Origin: an uncultured Lachnospiraceae bacterium
Lineage (GTDB): Bacteria > Bacillota > Clostridia > Lachnospirales > Lachnospiraceae
Assembly (NCBI GenBank): GCA_910587765.1
Contig: CAJUNR010000042.1
Span: 1-36,403 of the forward strand
Reading direction: 5' to 3'
Length of the DNA stretch: 36,403 bases
Below are positions 9,929-16,857 of this stretch, one piece after another; position 1 is the first letter of the stretch, and each line of letters starts with the position of its first letter. The translations under genes were made by a program, and so were the position numbers. Under the pieces are notes generated by a model. The model was given only the letters and a program-made list of their open reading frames with translations. It did no database searches and had not been told where the DNA came from.

Positions 9929-11476
9929 CTACTTCGCGTAATCCGTGACTCTGCTTTCGCGGATCACGTTTACTTTAATCTGACCAGGATATTCCAGATT
10001 TGCTTCAATCTGACGGGATATATCGCGCGCCATCAATACCATGGCCGCGTCATCCACCTGATCGGGTACTACCATAACTCGAACCTCTCTGCCTGCCTGA
10101 ATAGCAAAAGATTTCTCTACTCCCTTGAAGGAGTTCGCAATATCTTCCAGTTGTTTTAATCTGTTTGTATAAGTCTCCAGTGTCTCTCTTCTCGCGCCCG
10201 GACGAGCCGCAGATATCGTATCCGCAGCCTGTACGATACAGGCGACCAGAGAAGTAGCCTCTACATCACCATGATGTGATTCAACTGCGTTGATCACTGT
10301 AGCTGACTCCTTATACTTCCTGCATAAATCCACGCCGATCTGGATATGAGATCCTTCCATTTCATGGTCGATGGATTTACCAATGTCATGTAAAAGTCCG
10401 GCTCTTTTCGCCATCCGGACGTCAACGCCAATCTCCCCTGCCAGCAATCCGGATAGGTGGGCAACTTCTATGGAATGCTTCAGCGCATTCTGTCCATAGC
10501 TGCTGCGGAACTTCATGCGTCCGAGAAGCCGTACCAGCTCCGGATGGATTCCGTGGACGCCGACCTCAAGGGTCGCGGACTCGCCTTCCTCGCGAATCAT
10601 CGCATCCACTTCTTTCTGGGCTTTTTCAACCATCTCCTCAATTCTCGCCGGATGAATGCGGCCGTCGACAATCAGCTTCTCCAACGCGATACGGGCGACT
10701 TCCCGCCGAATCGGATCAAAGCCTGACAGAATAACGGCTTCCGGTGTATCATCAATGATCAGGTCCACGCCGGTCATCGTCTCAAGGGTGCGGATATTCC
10801 GGCCCTCGCGGCCAATGATACGTCCTTTCATCTCATCGTTCGGAAGCTGCACAACAGAAATGGTCGTCTCAGCCACATGGTCGGCTGCACATTTCTGAAT
10901 GGCGGTAACAATATAGTCCTTCGCCTTTTTGTTCGCTTCCTCCTTTGCTCTGCTCTCCAGTTCCTTGACCAGTTTCGCAGTCTCATGTTTTACATCATCT
11001 TCAACTGTTTTCAAAAGATATTCTTTTGCCTGTTCGGAGGTTAGGCCAGAGATTCTCTCCAATTCCTGTAACCGCTTTGCGGATAACTCTTCCACTTCCG
11101 CCCGCTTTTTCTCAAGCTGGGCTTCCCGTGCCGAGAATCCTGCTTCCCTGCGCTCAATCGCTTCCGTCTTCTTATCCAGCGTTTCTTCTTTGGACAAGAC
11201 CCGGCGCTCATAACGCTGCAGTTCCGCTCTGCGCTCTCTGGTTTCTTTCTCAAGCTCGTTTCTGGTCTTTACGGACTCTTCCTTGACTTCCAGCATCGCT
11301 TCGCGTTTCTTCGTCTCTGCTGTCTTCAAGGCTTCGTCTATAATCTCTCTCGCTCTGTCTTCTGCATTGCCAAGCTTCTCCTCCACTACCTTCTTCCGGT
11401 AGTTTACCGCGCAGGGCCAGACAACTGCAGCCGTAAGGGCGATCGCGACCAGCACCGCAATGACAGTCGTAACCAT
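9929..11476 (-). CDS. rny: ribonuclease Y
   Basis: RNase Y is the membrane-anchored endoribonuclease that begins mRNA decay in many Firmicutes. Residues 1-22 form a membrane anchor, and about 25-190 a charged coiled coil. A KH RNA-binding domain carries GRIIGREGR at about 218, and an HD domain carries LLHDIGKS with the metal-binding His-Asp at about 363-364. The C-terminus ends in the typical IKVNVIRESRVTDYAK. Length (515) is normal. I chose ATG 11476; a GTG at 11488 is in frame but overlaps the AAGGAGG ribosome site. It has its own promoter and terminator, so it is a single-gene unit downstream of recA-recX. The prophage ends just past its 3' end. Confidence 0.97.
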   Translation of the reverse strand: MVTTVIAVLVAIALTAAVVWPCAVNYRKKVVEEKLGNAEDRAREIIDEALKTAETKKREAMLEVKEESVKTRNELEKETRERRAELQRYERRVLSKEETLDKKTEAIERREAGFSAREAQLEKKRAEVEELSAKRLQELERISGLTSEQAKEYLLKTVEDDVKHETAKLVKELESRAKEEANKKAKDYIVTAIQKCAADHVAETTISVVQLPNDEMKGRIIGREGRNIRTLETMTGVDLIIDDTPEAVILSGFDPIRREVARIALEKLIVDGRIHPARIEEMVEKAQKEVDAMIREEGESATLEVGVHGIHPELVRLLGRMKFRSSYGQNALKHSIEVAHLSGLLAGEIGVDVRMAKRAGLLHDIGKSIDHEMEGSHIQIGVDLCRKYKESATVINAVESHHGDVEATSLVACIVQAADTISAARPGARRETLETYTNRLKQLEDIANSFKGVEKSFAIQAGREVRVMVVPDQVDDAAMVLMARDISRQIEANLEYPGQIKVNVIRESRVTDYAK

Positions 11477-11527
11477 ATACAGGAGCACCTCCTTATTTAA
11501 TTTTCATTGTACAAACACAATAAATAG

Positions 11528-11556
11528 ATTTTAAACTGTTTTTACAATAATGTCAA
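11528..11556 (-). promoter_or_regulatory. sigma-A promoter of rny
   Basis: On the - strand a perfect TTGACA (11551-11556) and TAAAAT (11528-11533) are 17 bases apart, about 50 bases before the rny start. Confidence 0.85.
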
Positions 11557-11587
11557 GTCTTGCATTCCCTCTTTTGTGCATTCAGGC

Positions 11588-11623
11588 AAAAAAAGTTACT
11601 GTCCGCACTTACGCCATCCGGAC
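11588..11623 (-). terminator. terminator of the recA-recX transcript
   Basis: On the - strand a GTCCG / CGGAC stem with a 13-base loop is followed, after six bases, by seven T. It begins at the 3' end of the structured element, so that element should lie in the 3' part of the recA-recX RNA. Confidence 0.55.
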
Positions 11624-11783
11624 GCCCGACGCGGGCAGATGATCCTTCCAGACCACGCTCGCGCTTAATGAGAGGACGCAGCGGTATTTATGCCCTTTGG
11701 GTACTAAGGCGCGTGAAAGACCGCGCCTAAGGACCGGCGCCTCTCAATGGGTCTTCCAGGATGATCTGCCCGCATCAGGCTGA
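11612..11783 (-). ncRNA. structured intergenic element, copy A
   Basis: About 170 nt, read on the - strand, downstream of recX. The two ends are inverted repeats (11621-11645 and 11757-11780) that form a stem of about 15 bp with two U-G pairs. Internal blocks match copy C (28915-29095): AGACCCATTGA, a GGCGCC block, TACCG(C/T)TGCGTCC, TCATTAAG, GGGCATAAA and CGCGAGCG. Inner stems AGACC/GGTCT and TGAGAGG/CCTCTCA are present. The G-U pairs form only in the - strand RNA, in line with recA-recX transcription. I recognise no Rfam family. A MITE-like mobile repeat is the alternative. Confidence 0.6.
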
Positions 11784-11800
11784 AAATCGGCGTGAACAGA

Positions 11801-12325
11801 TCACTCTTCCGGCTCACGCAGGACGGAGAGGATATCTCCCGCGCGAAATCCTTTCCGGGCCAGAGCCGCGATCAGTTTCTGCCGCTGCTTTTCCTCACAC
11901 GTCTCCGCGTCGTACTGCTTCTTCCGGAGATATGCGCGGATCAGGAGCTTCTCATCCGCCGGCTCCAGCTTCTCATATACCTCCCTGATCAGTTCGGGGG
12001 AAACCCCTTTGCGGTACTGGAGCTCCTGCTCGATCTGGCGCCGGCTCTTCTGGTCCTTCCGGTACTCGATGTAATTGCGGACATAACGCTCATCGTCCAG
12101 ATAACCGTAGTGTTTCACATATTCGACCGCCTGATCTACAAGCTCCGGGGCAAATTCTGCCCGCAGAAGCTTTTCGCGAAGCTGGGCCTCGGTCCGGTCC
12201 ATCCGCTCGAGAAGCTTTAAGGCTTTAAGCTTCGCCTTCTTCAGTTCCGCCGCCGGCTCCTGACTGGACGGCATCTTCCGGCCGGGCTTCCTGCTCCGGC
12301 TGTTCCCCTGCTCCCGGTAATCCAT
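11801..12325 (-). CDS. recX: regulatory protein RecX
   Basis: RecX modulates RecA filament growth. The 174-residue product shows the three-helix repeat pattern of the family: KALKLLERMDRTEAQLREKL, then VDQAVEYVKHYGYLDDERYVRNYIEYR, then SRRQIEQELQYRKGVSPELI. The reading frame stays open well into recA. ATG 12325 follows a GAGAGGAAAG ribosome site and gives a 101-base overlap with the recA 3' end. ATG 12274 (50-base overlap) is possible and leaves the conserved core intact. Co-transcription with recA would put it under SOS control, as in many bacteria. Confidence 0.92.
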   Translation of the reverse strand: MDYREQGNSRSRKPGRKMPSSQEPAAELKKAKLKALKLLERMDRTEAQLREKLLRAEFAPELVDQAVEYVKHYGYLDDERYVRNYIEYRKDQKSRRQIEQELQYRKGVSPELIREVYEKLEPADEKLLIRAYLRKKQYDAETCEEKQRQKLIAALARKGFRAGDILSVLREPEE

Positions 12326-13325
12326 AATGTTCTCTGACTTTCCTCTCAATCTCGCCGCACGCTTCCGGATTGTCGCGCAGATACTGCTTCGCATTCTCCC
12401 GGCCCTGTCCGATCTTGGCATCGTTGTAGGCATACCATGCCCCGCTCTTCATCACCACTCCGCAGTTTGCCGCCAGATCGAGGATATCACCCACGGTGGA
12501 GATTCCCTGGCCGAACATAATGTCGAACTCCGCTTCCCGAAACGGCGGCGCGATCTTGTTCTTGACCACCTTCACCCTCGTACGGTTGCCGATCACCTCG
12601 CCGCCCTGTTTCAGGGCCTCAATCCGGCGGACGTCCAGGCGCACGGACGCGTAGAATTTAAGCGCGCGGCCGCCGGTGGTCGTCTCCGGATTGCCGAACA
12701 TGACGCCGACTTTCTCGCGGAGCTGGTTAATAAAGATGACGACACAGTTCGTCTTGCTGATCACCGCGGTCAGCTTGCGCAGCGCCTGGGACATCAGCCT
12801 CGCGTGAAGCCCCACATGAGAGTCCCCCATATCGCCGTCAATCTCCGCCTTGGGCACCAGCGCCGCCACCGAGTCCACAATCACAATGTCCACCGCTCCG
12901 GAGCGGACCATAGTCTCGGTAATCTCCAGCGCCTGCTCCCCGTTGTCCGGCTGCGAAATATAGAGATTGTCGATATCCACGCCGATGTGCTTCGCGTAGA
13001 CCGGATCCAGCGCATGCTCGGCGTCAATAAAGCCCGCGATTCCTCCGCGCTTCTGCACTTCCGCCACCATATGTAAGGCTACCGTCGTCTTACCGCTGGA
13101 CTCCGGACCGTAGATCTCCACCACGCGCCCCTTGGGCACTCCTCCCGCGCCCAGAGCGATGTCCAGGCTCAGCGACCCCGTGGGAATCGTCTCCACCTGC
13201 ATATGGCTGGTATCCCCCAGCTTCATGACGGATCCTTTCCCGTACTGCTTCTCAATCTGGCTGAGCGCCGCGTCCAGCGCCTTTAATTTATCTTCTCTGG
13301 CAGAACCCTTCTCTTCTTTTCCCAT
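12225..13325 (-). CDS. recA: recombinase RecA
   Basis: RecA is the ATP-dependent strand-exchange protein that also triggers LexA self-cleavage. The 366-residue product carries Walker A GPESSGKTT (from residue 73), FIDAEHALDP, a Walker B-like VDIVIVDSVAAL, and the loop region NQLREKVGVMFGNPETTTGG. The C-terminal tail of about 40 residues is acidic and Gly/Glu-rich, as is usual. An ATG preceded by AAGGAGA sets the start. The promoter region holds a LexA box, and recX overlaps the 3' end, forming the classic recA-recX SOS operon. Confidence 0.99.
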   Translation of the reverse strand: MGKEEKGSAREDKLKALDAALSQIEKQYGKGSVMKLGDTSHMQVETIPTGSLSLDIALGAGGVPKGRVVEIYGPESSGKTTVALHMVAEVQKRGGIAGFIDAEHALDPVYAKHIGVDIDNLYISQPDNGEQALEITETMVRSGAVDIVIVDSVAALVPKAEIDGDMGDSHVGLHARLMSQALRKLTAVISKTNCVVIFINQLREKVGVMFGNPETTTGGRALKFYASVRLDVRRIEALKQGGEVIGNRTRVKVVKNKIAPPFREAEFDIMFGQGISTVGDILDLAANCGVVMKSGAWYAYNDAKIGQGRENAKQYLRDNPEACGEIERKVREHYGLPGAGEQPEQEARPEDAVQSGAGGGTEEGEA

Positions 13326-13362
13326 TCTTTATCTCCTTTTTCTTCTCTGATATTTCACAATA

Positions 13363-13376
13363 CGAACCTTTGTTCG
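13363..13376. promoter_or_regulatory. LexA (SOS) box of recA
   Basis: The 14-base palindrome CGAACCTTTGTTCG fits the Gram-positive LexA operator CGAAC-N4-GTTCG. It lies just downstream of the recA -10 element, where bound LexA would block transcription. Confidence 0.9.
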
Positions 13377-13389
13377 ATTTCCTGTTCTT

Positions 13390-13418
13390 ATCCTACCGCA
13401 TTTGCCGCCGGATGTCAA
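13390..13418 (-). promoter_or_regulatory. sigma-A promoter of recA
   Basis: On the - strand TTGACA (13413-13418) and TAGGAT (13390-13395) are 17 bases apart, directly upstream of the LexA box. Confidence 0.8.
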
Positions 13419-13448
13419 GTACGGATTCAAAATATTTCTTCTCGATCC

Positions 13449-13479
13449 GGAAGGATGATCTGCCCGCGTCGGGCGTCCG
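13449..13479 (+). repeat. truncated copy B of the structured element (3' end only)
   Basis: These 31 bases match the 3' end of copy A with one difference (30 of 31), through CTGCCCGCGTCGGGCGTCCG. The 5' half is absent; upstream is the recA promoter. The 3' bases instead form a hairpin with CGGACGCC at 13522-13529. The remaining 13480-13586 shows no gene. Confidence 0.6.
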
Positions 13480-13586
13480 CAGGTCTGAACGACAACCCGC
13501 AGACGAGCCAAAAGGAACGCCCGGACGCCATAAATGAAAAAAGGAACATCCGGGCCTCCAAACGGCAACGAAAATCTCCGCAGGGA

Positions 13587-13615
13587 TTGAATTTACGGCG
13601 GCATAATGGTATAAT
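13587..13615 (+). promoter_or_regulatory. sigma-A promoter of the folate operon
   Basis: TTGAAT (13587-13592) and a perfect TATAAT (13610-13615) are 17 bases apart. Transcription would start near 13622, giving a leader of about 250 bases before folE. Confidence 0.85.
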
Positions 13616-13642
13616 CACTGACAAATAAATAATACGCAAAAT

Positions 13643-13738
13643 AGGATTCCATGCGTCAAGTGTTCCGTGGATGGGGAGTTGCCATAGAAACGAAAAGCTC
13701 GTCTTACGATGTGGGGTCCGCACCCATTGCAACATACA
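13643..13738 (+). ncRNA. probable tetrahydrofolate (THF-I, folT-type) riboswitch
   Basis: The leader of the folate operon holds the blocks I associate with the THF riboswitch, in order: GCGTCAAGTG (13653-13662; the usual form is GCGUUAAGUG), GTGGATGGGGAGTTGCCA, AACGAAAAGC, CCGCACC and CATTGCAAC. A P1-like stem pairs GGATTCC with GGGGTCC using G-U pairs. The class is known to bind reduced folates and to precede folT and folE in Firmicutes, which fits the genes that follow. I have not run a covariance model; the match is by eye. Confidence 0.78.
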
Positions 13739-13746
13739 GATGGCTA

Positions 13747-13845
13747 CATCTCGATTGTGAAGGGATCAGAAGATTTATTATTTATTCCAGATGCTCATTC
13801 ACATCGGGATGTTTTTACATGTCAGAACGACATGCCTGCATCCCG
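13747..13845 (+). promoter_or_regulatory. alternative hairpins between riboswitch and folE (expression platform)
   Basis: TTCACATCGGGAT (13798-13810) can pair back to ATCTCGATTGTGAA (13748-13761). Alternatively its CGGGATG (13805-13811) can pair forward with CATCCCG (13839-13845), enclosing a CATGTC/GACATG hairpin. The two structures exclude each other. No T-run follows and the AAAGGAGG site lies 11 bases on, which suggests control of translation or RNA stability rather than termination. Confidence 0.5.
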
Positions 13846-13872
13846 AAATAATCACAAAGGAGGCAGAGCAGA

Positions 13873-14427
13873 ATGGATCACGAAAAAATCAGGGAAGGCG
13901 TCCGCCTGATGCTCGAAGGAATCGGCGAGGACGTTACACGGGAAGGACTTCTGGAGACGCCGGACCGGATCGCACGGATGTGCGAACAGATCTACGGGGG
14001 ACTTTACGAAGACGCCAGCGTACATCTGCGCAAGCAGTTTCAGGCCGTCAACAATAATATCGTTCTGGAAAAAGACATCACCTTTTATTCGGTCTGCGAG
14101 CACCATCTTCTCCCGTTTTACGGCAAAGCGCACGTCGCCTATATTCCGAACGGCAAAGTCGCAGGTCTGAGCAAACTGGCCCGCACGGTGGAGGTCTTCG
14201 CCAGACGCCCGCAGATTCAGGAAAACATGACCGCGCAGATTGCCGACGCGCTGGAGACGCACCTTGCTCCCAAAGGCGTTATGGTCATGCTCGAAGCGGA
14301 ACACATGTGCATGACCATGCGCGGAGTCCAGAAGCCCGGCGCAAAAACCGTCACCACGATCGTCCGCGGCGTCTTCGCCGAGGACTGCTCTCTTCAGCAG
14401 ACCTTTCTGCAGATGGTAAAGGCATGA
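13873..14427 (+). CDS. folE: GTP cyclohydrolase I
   Basis: FolE opens the GTP ring to form 7,8-dihydroneopterin triphosphate, the first step of folate synthesis. The 184-residue product has the zinc ligands of the type I enzyme (Cys75 and His78 in VCEHHLLPF, and Cys146 in EHMCMTMRG), plus KVAGLSKLAR and the QKPGAKTVTT segment. The length is normal for the compact bacterial form. An AAAGGAGG site precedes ATG 13873. It is the first gene of a four-gene folate operon behind a probable THF riboswitch, and its stop overlaps the next start as ATGA. Confidence 0.98.
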   Translation: MDHEKIREGVRLMLEGIGEDVTREGLLETPDRIARMCEQIYGGLYEDASVHLRKQFQAVNNNIVLEKDITFYSVCEHHLLPFYGKAHVAYIPNGKVAGLSKLARTVEVFARRPQIQENMTAQIADALETHLAPKGVMVMLEAEHMCMTMRGVQKPGAKTVTTIVRGVFAEDCSLQQTFLQMVKA

Positions 14428-14918
14428 GCGCATCCATGGAACGCATCCGCAGGCTCTGCGGGCACCCGCTCTTTCAGGAGCAGCTCTCGCTGCTGACGGA
14501 AGCGGAGAAAGACCGCGTCTTTTGCCACCATACAATGGAACATTTTCTGGACGTAGCCAGAATCATGTACATCTACCGTCTGGAGGACGGCTGCGGGCCT
14601 GAGAAAGAGCTGATCTACGCCGCCGCTCTCCTGCATGACATCGGCCGCCATGAACAGCTTCTCCATGGAACTCCCCATCACGAAGCAGGCGCCGAAATCG
14701 CCGGCAGAATTCTGCCGGAGTGCGGCTTTTCGCTCCGGGAGACCCTGGAGGTTCAAAACGCCATAGGCGCGCACCGGACATCCTCAGAACCGTGCTCCGG
14801 GGCTCTGGCCGATTATCTGCGCCGGGCAGACAAGCAGTCCCGGTGCTGTTTCTGTTGCCCGGCGCAGGACGCCTGCAACTGGCCCGAGGATAAAAAGAAC
14901 CGTTACATACAGAATTGA
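14424..14918 (+). CDS. HD-domain phosphohydrolase in the folate operon
   Basis: The 164-residue product is a small HD-superfamily metal hydrolase. The residues seen are His35/36 and His40 (CHHTMEH), the His71-Asp72 pair (LLHDIGRHEQ), and later His85/86 and His117. The C-terminus carries a cysteine cluster (CCFCCPAQDAC, 141-151) that could bind zinc or iron. Its start overlaps the folE stop (ATGA), so the two are coupled. This operon encodes FolE, FolP, FolB and FolK but no Nudix-type enzyme to remove phosphate from dihydroneopterin triphosphate. I therefore infer that this hydrolase may supply that step; the substrate is not shown by the sequence. Confidence 0.88.
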   Translation: MSASMERIRRLCGHPLFQEQLSLLTEAEKDRVFCHHTMEHFLDVARIMYIYRLEDGCGPEKELIYAAALLHDIGRHEQLLHGTPHHEAGAEIAGRILPECGFSLRETLEVQNAIGAHRTSSEPCSGALADYLRRADKQSRCCFCCPAQDACNWPEDKKNRYIQN

Positions 14919-14932
14919 TACATCCCGCGACT

Positions 14933-14991
14933 GCCGGGAACACGGCGCCGTCCTTCGCCCGGCCGGAACCGTGTTTCCCGGCGGTCCTTTT
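14933..14991 (+). terminator. terminator-like hairpin between the HD gene and folP
   Basis: GCCGGGAACACGG (14933-14945) pairs with CCGTGTTTCCCGGC (14969-14982) with one bulge, followed by GGTCCTTTT. The folP ribosome site comes straight after, so it may attenuate folP and folBK or protect the mRNA. Confidence 0.5.
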
Positions 14992-15004
14992 CAGGAGGAA
15001 GATT

Positions 15005-15829
15005 ATGAAAATAGGAAACCGCGATTTTGACACCCTGCACAGGACATATCTGATGGGAATCCTCAACGTGACGCCGGATTCCTTCTCCGACGGCGGAAAA
15101 TTCAACCGCCTGGACGACGCCCTTTACCACGCGGAGGAAATGCTCCGGGACGGAGCGGATATCATTGATATCGGCGGAGAATCCACCCGTCCGGGACATA
15201 CCGTGATCTCGGAGGAAGAGGAGATCTCCCGCACGGCGCCGGTGATCGAGGCGGTCAAGAGCCGCTTTGACGTTCCCGTATCCGTCGATACCTACAAAGG
15301 ACCCGTCGCCGAAGCCGCGCTGCAGGCGGGAGCCGATCTGGTCAACGATATCTGGGGCTTCAAGCACGACCCCAACGTTGCAAAACTGACCGCCAAATAC
15401 CACGCGGCCTGCTGTCTGATGCACAACCGGACGGAACCCGTCTACGAAAATTTTCTGGAAGATCTGCTGTCGGATCTGCAGGAGTGCGTACAGATTGCCA
15501 GAGGCGCAGGCGTCCCCGACGACCGGATCCTGCTTGATCCCGGAATCGGCTTCGGCAAAACCTACGAAATGAACCTCGAAGCCATCAACCGTCTGGAACT
15601 GCTGCACCGTCTCGGCTTCCCGCTTCTGCTGGGGACTTCAAGAAAGTCCGTTATCGGACTGACGCTGCAGCTGCCCGCGGATCAGCGGCTGGAAGGAACG
15701 ATCGCCACATCCGTCATCGCGGTCATGAAGGGCTGCGCTTTTGTGCGCGTTCACGACGTCAGGGAAAATCGAAGAGCCGTCCGCATGACGGAAGCCATAC
15801 TCGGGAGGAGCATAGATGAAGAAAGATAA
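15005..15829 (+). CDS. folP: dihydropteroate synthase
   Basis: FolP joins dihydropterin pyrophosphate to p-aminobenzoate. It is the classic sulfonamide target. The 274-residue TIM barrel shows the pterin-site motif MGILNVTPDSFSDGG near residue 17, IIDIGGESTRPG, VSVDTYK, DLVNDIWG, LDPGIGFGKT and LLGTSRKS. ATG 15005 has an ideal AGGAGG site seven bases upstream; the frame is open further back to 14915 but that region is the intercistronic hairpin. The end overlaps folBK by 14 bases. Confidence 0.98.
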   Translation: MKIGNRDFDTLHRTYLMGILNVTPDSFSDGGKFNRLDDALYHAEEMLRDGADIIDIGGESTRPGHTVISEEEEISRTAPVIEAVKSRFDVPVSVDTYKGPVAEAALQAGADLVNDIWGFKHDPNVAKLTAKYHAACCLMHNRTEPVYENFLEDLLSDLQECVQIARGAGVPDDRILLDPGIGFGKTYEMNLEAINRLELLHRLGFPLLLGTSRKSVIGLTLQLPADQRLEGTIATSVIAVMKGCAFVRVHDVRENRRAVRMTEAILGRSIDEER

Positions 15830-16634
15830 GATTACCATACAGGGGCTTGAAGTCTTTGCAAGGCACGGCGTCTATCCGGAAGAAAACACGCTCGGACAGA
15901 AATTTCTGATCAACGCCCGCCTGTATACCGACACCCGGAAGGCCGGGCAGACGGACTGCCTGGAGGACTCCGTCAACTACGGAGAAGTTTGCCTGCATAT
16001 GACGGAGTTTATGAAAAACAATACGTTCCGGCTGCTGGAACGCGCCGCCGAACGGCTGGCAGAGGAACTTCTGCTCACCTGGCCTTCGCTTGAGAGCGTC
16101 GACCTTGAGATCCAGAAGCCGTGGGCTCCGATCGGACTGCCTCTGCAGACCGTATCCGTGGATATCAGCCGCGCCTGGCATACCGCCTACATCGCCCTCG
16201 GCTCCAATATGGGTGACCGGCAGGGCTACCTCAACCAGGCGGTCCGCGCCCTCAATGAGCATCTGCACTGCCGGGTTATCCGCGTATCGGATTACCTCGT
16301 CACCGCCCCCTACGGCGGTGTGGAACAGGAAGATTTTCTAAACGGCGCTCTGGAGCTGCGCACGCTCCTTTTGCCGGAAGAGCTTCTCTGCCTGCTGCAC
16401 ACCGTCGAGCAGGACGCCCATCGGGAGCGGCTGATCCGCTGGGGCCCGCGCACCCTCGATCTGGACATTCTGCTCTACGATCAACTGATCTTTGATTCCC
16501 CGGACCTGCATATCCCGCACGTCGAGATGCATCTTCGGGATTTCGTGCTTGCTCCTCTGGCGCAGATCGCCCCTTACGTGCGCCATCCCCTGACCGGACA
16601 GACGGTGGAGCAGATGCTCGCCTCTCTTTCCTGA
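15816..16634 (+). CDS. folBK: bifunctional dihydroneopterin aldolase / HPPK
   Basis: This 272-residue fusion joins two consecutive folate steps. Residues 1-120 are FolB, dihydroneopterin aldolase (ITIQGLEVFARHGVYPEEN with the family Glu, then SVNYGEV and ERLAEELL). Residues 126-272 are FolK, the hydroxymethyl-dihydropterin pyrophosphokinase (YIALGSNMGDRQ, then RWGPRTLDLDILLYD and HIPHVEMHLRDFVLAPL). The linker is very short. The start lies inside the folP 3' end. It is the last gene of the operon and is followed by stem-loops and a terminator. Confidence 0.97.
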   Translation: MKKDKITIQGLEVFARHGVYPEENTLGQKFLINARLYTDTRKAGQTDCLEDSVNYGEVCLHMTEFMKNNTFRLLERAAERLAEELLLTWPSLESVDLEIQKPWAPIGLPLQTVSVDISRAWHTAYIALGSNMGDRQGYLNQAVRALNEHLHCRVIRVSDYLVTAPYGGVEQEDFLNGALELRTLLLPEELLCLLHTVEQDAHRERLIRWGPRTLDLDILLYDQLIFDSPDLHIPHVEMHLRDFVLAPLAQIAPYVRHPLTGQTVEQMLASLS

Positions 16635-16640
16635 ATCGAT

Positions 16641-16743
16641 CAGGGAAGCTTTCCTCCCTGATCGCCACGCGGGGTGCGTGCTGCAAAGCAGCAGATTTCC
16701 TTACGTACTCCGGCGCAATCCGGCAGGGAAGATTTCCTCCCTG
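16641..16743 (+). repeat. duplicated hairpin after folBK
   Basis: CAGGGAAGCTTTCCTCCCTG (16641-16660) recurs at 16724-16743 with one change. Each copy folds on itself (CAGGGA / TCCCTG); in the first the stem extends to GATCAGGGA / TCCCTGATC. Between them lies a TGCTGC-AAA-GCAGCA hairpin. The role is unknown; a 3' end stabiliser is possible. Confidence 0.5.
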
Positions 16744-16754
16744 CGTATAAAAAC

Positions 16755-16783
16755 CGCCGGTTCCCGCGAACCGGCGATTTTTT
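16755..16783 (+). terminator. terminator of the folate operon
   Basis: A perfect 9-bp stem (CGCCGGTTC / GAACCGGCG, loop CCGC) is followed by six T. Confidence 0.9.
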
Positions 16784-16836
16784 ATGCACACGGGCGTCCA
16801 GATGAAATAGGTCAGCAAAGCTGACGGACGTCCGGC
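16780..16836. repeat. post-terminator palindromic repeat, copy D
   Basis: Starting in the terminator T-run, TTTTATGCACACGGGCGTCC leads into an outer stem (GGGCGTCC 16792-16799 / GGACGTCC 16826-16833) and an inner GTCAGC-AAA-GCTGAC hairpin. Copy E at 31092-31146 has the same layout. It lies between convergent genes. Confidence 0.55.
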
Positions 16837-16857
16837 GGACACATTTTATTTCGCTTC

